Origin: Riptortus pedestris
Lineage: Eukaryota; Arthropoda; Insecta; Hemiptera; Alydidae
DNA length: 64,000 nucleotides
Reading direction: 5' to 3'
NCBI GenBank assembly: GCA_019009955.1
Contig: CM032232.1
Location: 53,321,001 to 53,385,000 of the forward strand
Shown here: piece by piece, positions 9,286 to 20,564 of the stretch
Layout of the letters: each line of letters opens with the position of its first letter
How positions within the stretch are numbered: position 1 is the stretch's first letter
The notes under the pieces: generated by a model
Seen by the model: the letters and a program-made list of their open reading frames with translations, nothing else
Database searches by the model: none
What the model was told of the DNA's origin: nothing
Made by a program: the position numbers and the translations under genes

Positions 9286-12200
9286 TCACCTCCCCCAATG
9301 ACAGAGTCATGGAAGCGGGCAGGAAGTCTTATGGGTCTTCCTCGACGAGTCTGGTGAGGTTGTTCCACTTGTGTGGCTGTGTCTTGGGCTGAAGACTGGT
9401 TGGAAGGGTGCAGTGTTGTCTGAGGATTCGCAGAGGTCTGCTGTGCTGAGGGGTTGGATGAGGTTTGTTGCGATGAGTCCTGGATGATGTAGGCTAGCTT
9501 CAGACGGTCGAGTGAGACGGTTCTTGGCCCCATAGGAAGTTGGATCTTGAATGTCTTCGGCTGTCGTTCCAGTACCAGATGAGGTCCTGAGTATGGTGGT
9601 GTTAGGGGTTGGCGAACTGTATCATCTCGTAGGAACACATGAGTGCAGTTCCTGAGGTCCTTAGGAACAAAGGTTTGGCTGCTGCTGGGACGGTGAGGTG
9701 CTGGTCGAAGGTCCTTCATGTGGTCCCTCAACCTCCGCAGGAGCTCCTCGGGGTCCTCAGGTCGTTAGTGGCTTGCGAGCAATACACCAGACAACCGTAG
9801 GGGCTGCCCGAATACCAGTTCTGCTGCACTACTGGTGATATCATCGCGCACTGTTGCTCTTAGACCAAGAAGTACTGTGGGCACCAGGTCAGTCCATCTC
9901 GATGAGCCGATGGGGTGAGCTGTGAGAGCTGCTTTGATTGTCCTGTGCCACCGTTCAATACAGCCATTACTTTGTGGATGGTAAGGAGTTGTCCTAGTAC
10001 GTTTGATCCCGAGAATGTGTGTGAGCTTGCAGAATATTTGACTCTCGAACTGCCGCCCTTGGTCCGTTGTAATTCTAGTAGGGACGCCATAGCGACAGAT
10101 CCAAGTCCTGTGTAGGGCTCTGGATATCGTGTCTGTACTGATGTCTTCGATTGGCTCAGCTTCAGGCCACCGGGTAAACCTATCTGCCATAGTAAGGCAA
10201 TAACGTTTGCCGTCCGACGTTAGGAGTGGTCCAATAATATCTATGTGGACGTGCTCGAAGCGAGCGCTTGTGGCAAAGGTTCCGGGGGGCGTGACAGTGT
10301 GGCGATGTACCTTACTCCGCTGACAAGCGACACAAGCACGTGCCCAGGTGGCAATGTCATTCATGTTTGGCCAGAAGAATCGTTGGGCAAAGAGTCTCCT
10401 TGACCCGCGTACACCCGGGTGGCTGAGGTTGTGGATATGAGTAAAAATCGATTCTCTCAATGATGCTGGCAGGTACGGACGCATTCGTGAAGTGCTTGTT
10501 TCGCAGAGCAGGGGCCTCGTAGCATGTGAAACTTTCATCCACTTAAGCGAGAGGGCAGGGTTCTTAAGGAGCTCGTTTATGTCAGAGTCCGTCTCTTGAA
10601 GCTCTGCAATTTTTTCGTTGTCATCGGGAAGCGTTATCTCCTCCAACCTCGAGTGTGTTTGCGACCACATTGTCATTTCCAGCTACACGTCGGTTGTAAA
10701 CTGACTGATGAAGTTCACCAATCGGATCCTCATAGGCGTGGCTGTGTCAGCGCGTTGTCGGAACATGTGGATCAGCGGCTTGTGGTCGGTGAGTATGGTG
10801 AAGTTACGCCCTTCGATCGAGGGCCTGAAGTGACGTATTGCTCGGTGTACGGCGACCAGCTCTCTGTCGTAAGTGGAGTAACCTTGTTCTGCTTTCGTCA
10901 GAGTCTTGGAGAAAAATCCAAGAGGTTTCCAACCTGATCCTTCACGTTGCTGAAGAACCGCCCCGATGTGTTTGACGCGTCACATGCCAATGAGAGTTCG
11001 GCATCGTCGGATGGATGTGACAAAGTGAGGGCCGACTTGATGTCTTGCTGACATAGGCGAAATGCAGCGTCTGCTTCCTTGAACCATTCCAGAGCTGTTG
11101 CATCGCTCTTCTTGCAGTTGCCTACTAATGAGTGTAGGGTATGCTGGTGTTCGGCTGCGTTTGGTATGAATCTCCTATAAAAATTCAGCATTCCTAAGAA
11201 ACGCCGAAGTTGTCCCTTATTGCTGGGTCGAGGAAACTCCATGATCTGGTTAACCTTTGCTGGCAGTGGCTTGATACCTTGGGCATTCACGAGGAAGCCC
11301 AAGAATTCGATCTCGGCCTTGCCAAACTCGAACTTGTTGGGGTTTATTGTTAGACCATGCTCGCTCAGTATTCGGAAGACGTTGTCTAACTGTGCATGAT
11401 GTTCGTCCTTGGTACTGGATGATACGAGTATGTCGTCTAGGTACACGAAGACATAGGGTAGTGCCAAAATACTATCCATGAGGCGCTGGAACGTCTGGGC
11501 AGCATTACAAAGGCCGAAGCACATTACCAGGAACTCGAAGAGACCGAAGGGTGTGATTACTGCGGTCTTCTTAAGCTACAGGTACCTGATAGTACGCCCT
11601 GTTCAGGCCAATCTTACTGAAGTAGGTCTTTCCGCTAAGATTGGTGTTGAGTGTCAGTATGTTTGGAACACCGTATCTGTCAGGAACAGTCTGTTCGTTT
11701 AGTCGGCGGTAGTCCCCACAAAATCGCATTTTGCCATCTTTCTTTACCAATATATGTAACGGACTTGAGTAGGGGCTGTTAGACGGCCTGCAGATGCCTT
11801 CATCCACCATTTTGAGGAATTCCTCCCTTGCAGCCCTGTAACGCTCAGGTGGGAGGCGTCGAGCTTTTGCTGTGACGGGTGGTCCCTTCGTCTCGATGAA
11901 GTGCTGGATGTTATGCTTTGGTTTCTGCAGGACGGTTGACGGGCGTGTGATGGATGGGTATTTGCGTAGTAGGTCGTAATACCACTCACCAGCGGGAACT
12001 GAATATACCGTGGGTATTTTGGAGTGTGCAATGGTCCCCTTTGCTGTGATCCCCGTTTTTGCGTCTAGGAGCTGACGACCTCTGAGATCGACGATTATGT
12101 GGTGGTGGAAGAGAAGGTCGGCGCCGATGATGGGGCTACTGATGTCTGCCAAGATGAAGGTCCAGGGGAGTGGTCGTTGGAGTCCGATATTAAGTGTCTT

Positions 12201-12440
12201 CCTGACTTCCCCATACGTCTTGATCGTTGTACCATTGGCAGCGTACAAAGGGAAGTTGGTTGAATGTCTCCAACCCCGCGACCTGGCTGGGAAAACAGAT
12301 ATACATGCGCCTGTGTCTACTAAATATCTCTCTCCCGATTCTTTCTCCTTCACAAATAATCGGCGTTGGTGAGTGCCAGCGACGGAGTCCGCCATCTCGG
12401 CCGCTGCTAACAGTTTTCCTGAGCCGGAATGTTCTTCCAT
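9204..12440 (-). pseudogene. pol of the CsRn1-like element (protease, RT, RNase H, integrase), disrupted
   Basis: Domains in order: aspartic protease (YLVDTGACISVFP, about 12320), reverse transcriptase with the catalytic YLDD box (FVYLDDILVSS, about 11430), RNase H (seen in a shifted frame near 10760-10960), integrase zinc-binding region (HNLSHPGVRGSRRL, then CVACQRSK), the DDE core (HIDIIGPL; ITTDQGRQFES; HPQSNGCIERWHR) and a C-terminal tail that runs into the 3' LTR. Lesions seen: frame change with stop near 11575, frame change near 10975, stop and frame change between about 10700 and 10660, in-frame TAA at 9765-9767. Pol overlaps the end of gag in another frame, as usual for frameshift-expressed elements. 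Confidence 0.88.
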
Positions 12441-13234
12441 TCACAGGGCTGTTTGCATTTCTGTGCTTTTTTTCGGAAGGTATCGTGGTAATAACAAAAT
12501 TTTTCACTCCTGCTGCTTGAACGGCTACGTCGACGTGAGTGTTAATGTGAAGGGTCCTTTCGCCCTATGCGTGCTATCTCGCTCTTCAGATCTGTGACTT
12601 CCAGGGTGAGCATCCTGACCATCTCTTCCAGCTGTGATAGCTGGGTAGGTTGTGTCTGTGAGGGTTGTGTGTTCTGTGCGCGTACTTCGAGGATGCTGGG
12701 CTCATATACTTCAGCGATACGATCTGCAATCTCAGCGAGTTTATCAACTGAGGCCTCGTTGGTAACGGCTAGCATGGCCTGTATACGGTCGGGAAGTGCC
12801 CTCAGTCATACATGACGTAAGAGGTTTGGGGGTATAGCGGCGCCAGCTAGTCGTTTCAATTCGTTGAGGAGTTGGGAAGGTCGTTCTCCTTCGGATAGAC
12901 GTTTCTCTTCGAGAAGTCGCCGGATCTGTAAGTTTTCGGATTCCGTGAATGTGTGGAGAAGCCGGTTTTTAAGGGCTTCATATGGGTCAGCCGGGGGATT
13001 TTTAACTATATCAGCCACCTCTTTTAGAATTTCGAAGTCTAGGTTGGCAGTAACTAACTGGAATTTAATCCTAGAGCTAGTTACCTTGGAGGTTGCGAAG
13101 ACTGCTTCAGCCTGGCAAAACCAAAGCTCTGGATCTCCCCTCCAAAAGCTTGGGATCCGGAAGTTAGGTGCAAATCCGTAAGTGCCGACTTCCTCCAGTT
13201 CCGTAGGATTTACGTCTTCGCTGATGTTTTCCAT
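12407..13234 (-). pseudogene. gag of the CsRn1-like element, two internal stop codons
   Basis: One reading frame of 275 codons from ATG 13234. It starts with a capsid-like region (FWRGDPELWFCQAEAVF; RLLEEKRLSEGERPSQLL) and ends with a nucleocapsid finger CYYHDTFRKKAQKCKQPC (C-H-C-C). The frame is intact except for TGA at 12806-12808 and TAA at 12542-12544, so the lesions look like point nonsense mutations rather than indels. Confidence 0.85.
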
Positions 13235-13246
13235 TTTTAATGTCCG

Positions 13247-13261
13247 GCGTCGGGGTCACCA
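13247..13261 (-). other. Primer-binding site, complementary to tRNA-Trp
   Basis: Minus-strand TGGTGACCCCGACG, six bases inside the 5' LTR boundary. It matches the complement of the 3' end of animal tRNA-Trp including CCA. Match judged from memory of the tRNA family. Confidence 0.75.
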
Positions 13262-13267
13262 CTTTAA

Positions 13268-13634
13268 TGTACGGGTTTTTATAACGTACAATAACAAAAC
13301 TTGAAAGTAATAAGGCACTATAATTTATAAAAAAACAAACAACTGGTCGAAAATTAAAAGATTGAAGAACACAAAATGCAATAAATAATAACAATCGGTT
13401 TTTGAATAGATAACAACAAAAATGGTTCGGAGTAGAGTTCACAAAAGCACAACACACACAACTGCGAGAGTAAGCGGTCAATTTTACCTACTAACTGCAG
13501 GATATTATAAGATTGCTCGCAGTATAGCCACCTTAAAATTAGGTTAATTAGTTCCTGGCAACACTGTCATTGGGACCACGTGGCAGCCATGGCAGCTAGT
13601 AAGGGTTAGGTTATAGAGAGGCCAAGCTGCTACA
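13268..13634 (-). repeat. 5' LTR of the CsRn1-like element
   Basis: 367 bp, near-identical to 8930-9285. It differs by a 9-bp duplication (CATGGCAGC), an extra AC dinucleotide and about ten substitutions. Confidence 0.92.
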
Positions 13635-13689
13635 TATATAAAGGTCAAATTGACGTTTACTTGGTCATTTCAGTATTTGTTTGATCATT

Positions 13690-14390
13690 TCAGAATAATG
13701 GATGAAGTAACTGCTGATGCAGAAGGGTTTATAATGAAGTAAATAACGATAATGAAAATTGTGAAGATATCGAAAAAGAAGTGAAGAGGAAGGATCGATA
13801 ATGAGGGAACTGCAGGTGATCTAGAATCTGGATTATTTAAAACAGTACAGTAGTAAAATAAAATTTTGGGAAGAAGAGATTTCTGCGGTTGATGAAAAGG
13901 AAGAAACAAGTAAAGAGAAAAACTTGATAAAACTTCTGATAAACTTGATAACAGATCAACGTAAAAATAGATTCGTCACGCTTTCTTTTCGACGATATCA
14001 TGATTATCTATTGTAGGCTATTAACCTAAAGCTTATAAAAATGTTATTGTTGTTTCGTCTGTCCATGATGATAGATCCATAAACTAGAAAGCCAATGGCC
14101 ATTCTCAATTACGAGTATGACACAATAAGCGGAAATGCTCAGAAGACCATGGTATATGCAGATAGCAAATGCTACCTACAAAAATCATTGAGATAAGAGA
14201 TCAAATCGTGGCTTGAGGGAAGGAAAAACAGAAGCACCATGCAGAAGTCAGAAGGGGCAACGAAAATAATGTCTTCTCTGCAATTAAAAACTACGAAGAA
14301 CATCAGTTTACTGCTGAAACTGCAAAGAGCTGATCTGTGGCGAACATAAGGTGAAATTCTGAATGCCTGTGCGAAGTAAAATTCCATATA
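13690..14390 (+). pseudogene. piggyBac-type transposase relic, C-terminal part
   Basis: Heavily decayed. Around 14035-14110 (shifting frames) reads VIVVSSVHDD and KPMAILNYEY, like the end of the piggyBac catalytic domain. Around 14250-14365 the cysteine-rich C-terminal finger is visible in one frame with stops: CLLCN, then Y-C-stop-N-C-K and LICGEHKVKF. Upstream to about 13690 is probably the same element. It abuts the 5' LTR of the gypsy element. Confidence 0.65.
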
Positions 14391-15130
14391 AATACAAATT
14401 CCTTTTTATATTAAAATCAATTTTTTTCATTGACATTTTTTATTCTGTACTAAATAATTAATTACTTTTATTTTTTATATTTAAATAATGTAATATAATT
14501 TCTTTATTTGTATTTATAAAATGTTAATAATGTAAAACTATTCTTAATTAAATAAAATGTATTAAACATGGTTTACCTATGTATATTAATTAATTTATAC
14601 TATTAAAAATGATTTTATTTGGTATGCATCAAATTTAGGCATATTTGGCAAGATTGGAGTTAATAACATTAGCAATCCAGGGTTAAAGGGTAGAGTCACA
14701 AGAGTTTCAGACAAGTTGCCTGTGAAGGGGCATTGAATGTGCTCCGAATGCGCTCTGCCACTTATTTTAAATATCTGTGAAGGAACGAGGCATTTTTCAT
14801 TAATTCTTACCTGTGACTGTTGAAGGCTTTCCTATCAAATCTACAGAACAAAAACATAATGAAAAACTGTACTCCCTGGATTTTTCAGTTAATTGTAAAT
14901 GTTCCATTACTAAGAAATGTTTCCTAAAACCAGCTTGTCCCATTAACAGGGTTGTAGAGATAGGTATTATTCTAAAGACAGCAGTAGTAACAAGCTTAGC
15001 TGTAATTGAACAGAAGGATAAGGAAATGATGAATTTTATTTTTGTGTAAAAGAATTTGCAGTTTTTCATTCCATTTTGCCATCATAGTAAAGGTGAATTC
15101 AATGTTACTAGTACATTGATATTGTATTTG
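14391..15130. other. AT-rich spacer, no gene recognised
   Basis: Includes a 78-aa ORF at 14813-15049 (plus) that I do not recognise and that has an antisense ORF over the same interval. No splice or domain support; possibly an unidentified repeat. Confidence 0.4.
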
Positions 15131-15250
15131 TTTTAATTTATTAACACCCACTTTATGCTACTAGAGGTTACCAACTTTTTCTATTTAGGTGAGACTATAG
15201 ATTTTATTAAATGAGTTCTTATTACCCATGCACAAGTTGAACTTAAAAAA
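15131..15250 (-). repeat. tRNA-derived SINE fragment
   Basis: TTATTAACACCCACTTTATG, GGTTACCAACTTTTTCTA and ATTTTATTAAATGAGTTC match the SINE tail and body. The head is degraded. Confidence 0.65.
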
Positions 15251-15338
15251 CTAAGTTACTTAATGAAATGAAAAGATCTGTGCTTACACTTTATAAAAAG
15301 CGAGTGAGTGAGTGATTAAGGATCTTCACCTCTTAATC

Positions 15339-15575
15339 CTGGACTCGATTCACCATTCTGGTGTTAGACTAGTCACTGGAACCTTCAGGAGAAGCTCAAT
15401 AATCAATGTTTGTGCAGAAGCAGCCATTCCCCCACTTATTTTCAGAGTTGTGTACTCTTCTATTGTCAAAATCAAACTTCAACTAAATAATCTAGCTTTG
15501 AGCACTGTATTCTATATAATGGCAACACAACAATTCCAGCTCCCTTATGCACCATATTTAAACAAATTTTAGCCA
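15339..15575 (+). pseudogene. Jockey/CR1-like LINE relic (post-RT region)
   Basis: The ORF contains LDSIHHSGVRLVTGTFRRSS, matching the L-x-x-IHHxGxRLxTGAFR block found downstream of the RT domain in Jockey-type elements, followed by IPPLIFRVVYSSIVKI. Opposite in orientation to the relic at 5195-5670 and covering a more C-terminal segment. Confidence 0.75.
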
Positions 15576-15929
15576 AAACCATTGCTATCCCTCTAGACAC
15601 TAATTACTTAAGCCCAGGTAACCCATCATGGAAAAGGTTAAAAACAGAATTAACACCCACTATAACTCTCTCTTCACAAATTCAAAAGGAAATAAAGCCA
15701 ACAGATATTTAAATAAACAAAATGATAAATGTAAGATCTGCTGTTGTAAGAAGGAGCTGTTATAAAATATACAATACAATATTTTGTGCTACTAAGAATT
15801 TTATGTAATGAGTTCCTCGCTAGTTTCATTCCAATTGCCCAGATGAGAATCAAAACCACAACAAGTAAGATTAATACACACCCCTTTAACTCAAAAGACT
15901 AACGTGAGCCCCCCTAACAAAATATAAGC

Positions 15930-16262
15930 TACCTTTATAATCATCAATATTTACAACTGAAATTCAAGCAATTTCAATAGTTTTATATCAAACCATTAAC
16001 CGAAATAAAGATAAGAGTAAATATTCTATTCCGTCCCGATTCCATGGCCGTCATCCAAAATATAGTCAAATGAAAAAATCGGAACTTACATTAAAAAAAG
16101 TCTGAATGATTTCATAGTCTATATCTTGGTGATAAATATATATATATAAAATTATAAACGGACCTCATTTTCGTCATATACTGGGTAGGATTGATGGACA
16201 TCTGTAGAAATTTTTCAAAAATCGCATCATGAGTATGACCTCAATAAGTGCTAAAAGCGATC
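15930..16262 (-). repeat. FB-A repeat fragment
   Basis: GACCTCATTTTCGTCATATA, GATTGATGGACATCTGTAG and TATGACCTCAATAAGTGCTA match the FB-A end region in minus orientation. Confidence 0.5.
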
Positions 16263-18074
16263 CAAACAAATATATAAATAATAAATTTCTCCCTCCAAAC
16301 AAATGCTTTTGGTGTTATGAACCTTAAACTGCAATAGTGCCCATACAATGAAGACAGACTGATGATGAATATAGCTGGTAAAGGGTTAAATAACAACCAT
16401 GTTTATGGTCACATTATATTTTATTTCTGTACAACAGTATGTATAAACATGTACTACAAATGTATACACATCAACTATCCGATTGGCATAGACATTAAAA
16501 CACCCGTTTTATAGACTTTCAAATTCATAAGAAAACAAGAAAATAACCAACAGTGAGAAATTAATACTATAAAATTCTTCACGATTCTAATGCAAATTAA
16601 ATACCATTGTTCAGTTCGAACAGCCACTATAAAAGTGAAATAGCCACATACATATGTATGTACTAAAAAAAATACAACATTTTATCTACTAGAACAAATG
16701 TATGCATGCTTTTATAAATACAAGCACTTTAATAAATCTTAAAAATTTAAAAACAGACATAATTAATATCCTACAAAAGATATATATTATAAGTTTTTTA
16801 TCACAAGAAATTCTATGTTTCATAAAATAATGTCAACAGAAAAGACAATTACTTAGACCACAAATATGATCTAATGAATTAATTACTGTACATCACATAT
16901 ATAAAATTATAAACAATTTGTAGAAATGGCCAAATCAAGAGTCCAACCCGAATCCATTAGCTAGCAGGATATCTTTATTTAGACACATTTTTACATTAAT
17001 ATTATTGTCTTATCAATGACTTTGTTTCCTAATAATACAATACTAAAATTTTGCATTGGGATTTGGTATTTTAATAGAGTGAAAGGCACAAAGATGTCAG
17101 CCAGTGTTACTCTTATCCGACCTAAAAATTAATATTCAATTGCTCAAAGCCACTTATTCATTTATCAAACAATTAAAATTAGTTTGGCTGATTAGCAAGA
17201 CTATCCTCATGAGTATGATATGTTTTGTATTATTTTAATTACTTTTATAAGTAGGATTTTTTTTGTCAGGAAAAACATTAATGAAGTTATTCTATCAAGT
17301 ATTTGATAAGCTATTTCATACTATTTCAAAAATATTTCTAATTAATTTATTACATTACATAGTCCTAAATTAAACTGGAGAAGAAATATTTGACTTAGTA
17401 GAGAATCATAGTTAGAAGAGAATTATCATTCAAGTCTTAAAATTAACTTTTTAATTATATTTTTTACAGGGAACTCTTGTTTTGAACCACTCAGTAATAT
17501 GTATAATATTCGTATTAAAATATATTTATTCTACAATCATCAAAATATAGTTATGATGGCTGAAATTCAATGGCAAAACCTATTGATGAAACTAAGGAAT
17601 ACACAATATCTCTGTGTGCTTAATGATTAAGGAATTGAAAGAAATAGGTTTGCCAGAGATTTTCACATATTCATTTTATCAGTCAAAATTGAAATAAAAA
17701 AATTATAAATAATTTCTAAAAAATAACTGAGCTATTCCTCCTCCAGAAAAATGAAATAAAAGTGAGAAAAATAATTTATTTCATTTCCCAAAGTAATTAT
17801 ATTTAGCTCATAAAGAAGTTATCCATACAATAAATCCAAAGTAAAAGAAACAGTGAATCCATTAACAAATTTTTTTCTTTGGTACAAAACATTAAATCAA
17901 TGAGTATTATAAAAAACGATTAACAATCAAAATACTAATTTTTCATGTCACAATTGGCATAAAAAAAAAACTAATCTACCAATAGAAGAAATGCATAAAC
18001 AACTAACGAAAAATAAGTCTAAACTGGATTCACTATTCCCTAAATTAATATTATTTTCTCGATTTTTTTGCTAG
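16263..18074. other. AT-rich region downstream of Sce/RING1
   Basis: No exon-like ORF. The part nearest the gene should contain its 3' UTR: a minus-strand AATAAA lies at 17775-17780, about 300 nt past the stop codon. The remainder is unassigned. Confidence 0.45.
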
Positions 18075-19190
18075 CTATGTTTTCTTACAGGAGTAATACA
18101 TTTCAAGAGGTTTGTTAATTTTCCAATACTTATCATTAACATGCCTGAGGGTATGAGTCCCTGTTAGGAGAACATACTGTCCTTGAGATGGCGATACATA
18201 AATACAGAAGTTATAAGACCGCTCAGGTAATTCGGAACCAAGATCAAGAGCAAGTCTAGTTGCTAAATATTTACTGAGATGATCGACAGTAGCATTAGCA
18301 GTCGTTTTGATGTACCTAACAGTATTGTCTTTCAAAGCTCTCATGAGGCTGTTGTCACTTGTCATCTCTACTGGGTGTGGCATAAATACTAGTTCTATTT
18401 CATCTAATGTCATCATGTCTGTAGATCCCTCACCTTCTGTAGCCGATTCATGTCCAGCCGAAGCATCCATGCTTGAATCGCCCGAATCGTTCTCAGAAGA
18501 TGTGACTTCGTGCTTAGGTCTCTTTGGCAATTTAGGTCCGTTTGAGTCTTCATTAGCAGACATAGCCGACGACTGAATGTTAAAAGAAGATTGAGAGTCA
18601 GATTTGGCACCACTTGCCCCAGAAGAATTCTGTTGATTGTTGTTTGAAGGAGTTTTAGCTTCATTACTATTAACATCCTGCGATGAATTAGCCTGATTCT
18701 GCTCAGCTTCAGCATTTGATTTTTTAGTCCTTTGAACCCTATTTTGCGACTGAGCTTTAATACCTTCATTGATTGAATACATAAGAGCTGCTCGGCTGTT
18801 ATTCTTGTTCAATGTTTCTAAAACTCTGACTTGGTGAGCTTCATATTCATCTCTGCTTGGGTAAATTTTAGAGATTAGCAAATCGAAATTCGGATCAGGC
18901 CTCAGAGATCTTTTGGATACAAGTTTTTTCCTGCAAGTAGGGCACTCTTTATTCCCAGACCTCAAAGCAGTTATAATACAGTCTGAGCAAAATCTGTGTA
19001 AACATTCCTTTGTAGTCATTGTTTTCTTCAACATATCAAGACATATTGGGCACATTAACTCACTATGAAGGCTTCTAGGGCAAACAGCAATTTCTGTGTT
19101 ATCTGTTATAGCTTCCTGTTGAGTTCTATGAAGTTCGTAGAGGGATAATTCCCACGTTTTGTTCAGTCCCATTTGTTCTGCTGAAGCCAT
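18075..19190 (-). CDS. Sce: Sce/RING1, Polycomb E3 ubiquitin ligase of PRC1 (371 aa, intronless)
   Basis: Catalytic subunit of Polycomb repressive complex 1, a nuclear E3 ligase that monoubiquitylates histone H2A. Residues 11-46 ([12 protein letters not shown] to RSLHSELM) and the RING finger (C47, C50, C63, H65, C68, C71, C83, C86; [20 protein letters not shown]) match the RING1 family closely; [20 protein letters not shown] follows. A low-complexity Ser/Asn-rich linker covers about 145-260. The C-terminal RAWUL domain begins near [11 protein letters not shown], contains [20 protein letters not shown] and ends [10 protein letters not shown]. The start MASAEQ at 19190 is preferred over an in-frame ATG at 19214 because the hydrophobic leader that adds is not a family feature. 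The reading frame has no intron and no lesion. Confidence 0.96.
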   Translation of the reverse strand: MASAEQMGLNKTWELSLYELHRTQQEAITDNTEIAVCPRSLHSELMCPICLDMLKKTMTTKECLHRFCSDCIITALRSGNKECPTCRKKLVSKRSLRPDPNFDLLISKIYPSRDEYEAHQVRVLETLNKNNSRAALMYSINEGIKAQSQNRVQRTKKSNAEAEQNQANSSQDVNSNEAKTPSNNNQQNSSGASGAKSDSQSSFNIQSSAMSANEDSNGPKLPKRPKHEVTSSENDSGDSSMDASAGHESATEGEGSTDMMTLDEIELVFMPHPVEMTSDNSLMRALKDNTVRYIKTTANATVDHLSKYLATRLALDLGSELPERSYNFCIYVSPSQGQYVLLTGTHTLRHVNDKYWKINKPLEMYYSCKKT

Positions 19191-19578
19191 TGTAATGACC
19201 AATATTAAAATCACAAAAATTATAACATCAAACTATTTCACATAACCACGTCAAAACAAACACACACTGTATACAAAACAGAAGAGTCCAGATCGGTGAA
19301 TCCAAAGAGCTACCATTCATGTAAGAGAGATTCAAAAATTTAGTTTAAAAATTCTCTATTTGGAAACATTAATTTTAATTTCTTTTGAAATTAGTATTTT
19401 TGAAAAAGAAAATTGACTTTAATTTACTTTGTAGAAATAGATTGTAAACTAGAGTTTGGAGAATAAAATATCTTTAATTTTATTGGACTAGATGCCCAGA
19501 ATATTTATTTCAACTTAAAAACAAGAATTATACTAATATTAATTTAATTCATAAACCCAATTATTTTATTGTTATTAA
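19191..19578. promoter_or_regulatory. 5' flank of Sce/RING1 (putative promoter region)
   Basis: Non-coding, AT-rich, no TE recognised. It must contain the 5' UTR and promoter of the minus-strand Sce gene unless a non-coding exon lies further upstream. No core promoter motif can be asserted. Confidence 0.35.
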
Positions 19579-20134
19579 CAATATAACAGGGCGCAGCTGG
19601 CCTGAGGGGCCAGGAAAACATATTTTTTGATGGCCCGCCTCACCTGTCTCCCTTGTGAGACGCCATTCCTAGTAGTTTCCTGATTCGTATTCATGCTTAG
19701 AATCCCTTACTATAGTCTATTGCCATCCTTCATCCAGCCCGTCTGGTCCCTAGGTGGCTTGTGTGGCCGACTGCGCCCAATTGCTCCTTAATTTCGAAGA
19801 TGAGTTTTTTCAAGATATATCTATTGCAATCGTTTCTTTTACTAAGATTAATTCTATTCTGTACGGAAGTTCGTCGATATCTTGAGAAATAAGTGCTAGT
19901 CTAACTCTGGCCTCTCAGGCCGAATGCGCCTTATCAATTTTACTTGTTTTAGTTTAAGCTTCATTCTATTCTAATAGTCAATATTTTACGTTCTAAATAG
20001 TATATTTGTGTTCCTTAGATCCTAGCGAAGTCCTACCAGCGTTTTAAATTAAATTTTTTTAGTTGGGAAGTGGGCGGCCTCTCAGGCCGGGTGCGCATGA
20101 TTTTGTTTCTTCCAGAGGTGCGCCCGACGGAGGG
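19579..20134. mobile_element. piggyBac-like MITE with GGCCT-CTC-AGGCC hairpins
   Basis: The right end reads CCCGACGGAGGG followed by TTAA (20135-20138), the same ACGGAGGG-TTAA end as the piggyBac-like element at 44251-45285. TTAA at 19575-19578 is the likely left target, but the left terminus is decayed. Three 13-bp hairpins occur at 19599-19611, 19909-19921 and 20076-20088, each next to GCGC-rich subterminal sequence. No ORF. Confidence 0.6.
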
Positions 20135-20157
20135 TTAAACAACTTGTTATTTAGTAC

Positions 20158-20350
20158 CGCTCACTTTGTACTACTCAAGTACTACTAAGGGTAATTGGGG
20201 CGGGTTCTTCATAGAACCCCTCCTTTTCTAGCCAGGGTGGGACTTAGGATTGTATTTAATAAGCTCGTTATTAAATGAATTCCTGTTGCTTTGGGGAGAA
20301 TAGAACGTATTTAGGTTTAGGGTTTAACTAGGTGAGATTAAGACAAAAGC
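20158..20350 (-). repeat. tRNA-derived SINE, diverged
   Basis: Body blocks CTAAGGGTAATTGGGGCGGG and CTAGCCAGGGTGGGACTTAG, then GGTGAGATTAAGAC from the tRNA-like head. An internal duplication (GTACTACTCAAGTACTACT) is present near 20170. Confidence 0.7.
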
Positions 20351-20404
20351 CTTCACTGACCTCCACTTATTTTGTTATGATTTAAATAAATATTCCTATC
20401 ATTC

Positions 20405-20557
20405 GGCTAAAGTGTAGTTAAGTCCCCCACTTACGCCATCTTGTTTCGTCACCGTTTAAAGATCCTACAAATTAGGTTAAAATTAAAATCCCCACCCTCG
20501 GTTAAAACCACCGATGTCGCATTTTGGAAATTATTTAATGCGGTCACTAAAGTCTTA
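20405..20557 (-). repeat. Second copy of the MITE seen at 2295-2552, truncated
   Basis: Begins GGCTAAAGTGTAGTTAAGTC and continues TACGCCATCTTGTTTCGTCA, the reverse complement of the 2295-2552 element. The far end is lost, and the FB-A foldback element begins within ten bases. Confidence 0.75.
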
Positions 20558-20564
20558 AGTGTTA

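Larger units (their letters stand above)
8930..13634 (-). mobile_element. CsRn1-like Ty3/gypsy LTR retrotransposon, complete length but inactive
   Basis: About 4.7 kb between two LTRs (8930-9285 and 13268-13634) that begin TGTA and end TACA. By eye they differ at about ten positions plus a 9-bp and a 2-bp indel, so insertion was fairly recent. The primer-binding site next to the 5' LTR (TGGTGACCCCGAC on the minus strand) matches the 3' end of tRNA-Trp, and gag carries a C-H-C-C finger; both are known traits of the CsRn1 clade of Ty3/gypsy (Kabuki-type in insects). The order gag, protease, RT, RNase H, integrase is preserved. Both ORFs carry lesions, so it cannot encode its own proteins. No perfect target duplication is evident (TTAA on one side, TATA on the other). 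Confidence 0.92.

Noticed and set aside
18307..18769. ORFs of 89 and 118 aa on both strands inside Sce/RING1
   Set aside because: They are shadow frames over the low-complexity linker of the RING1 coding sequence.
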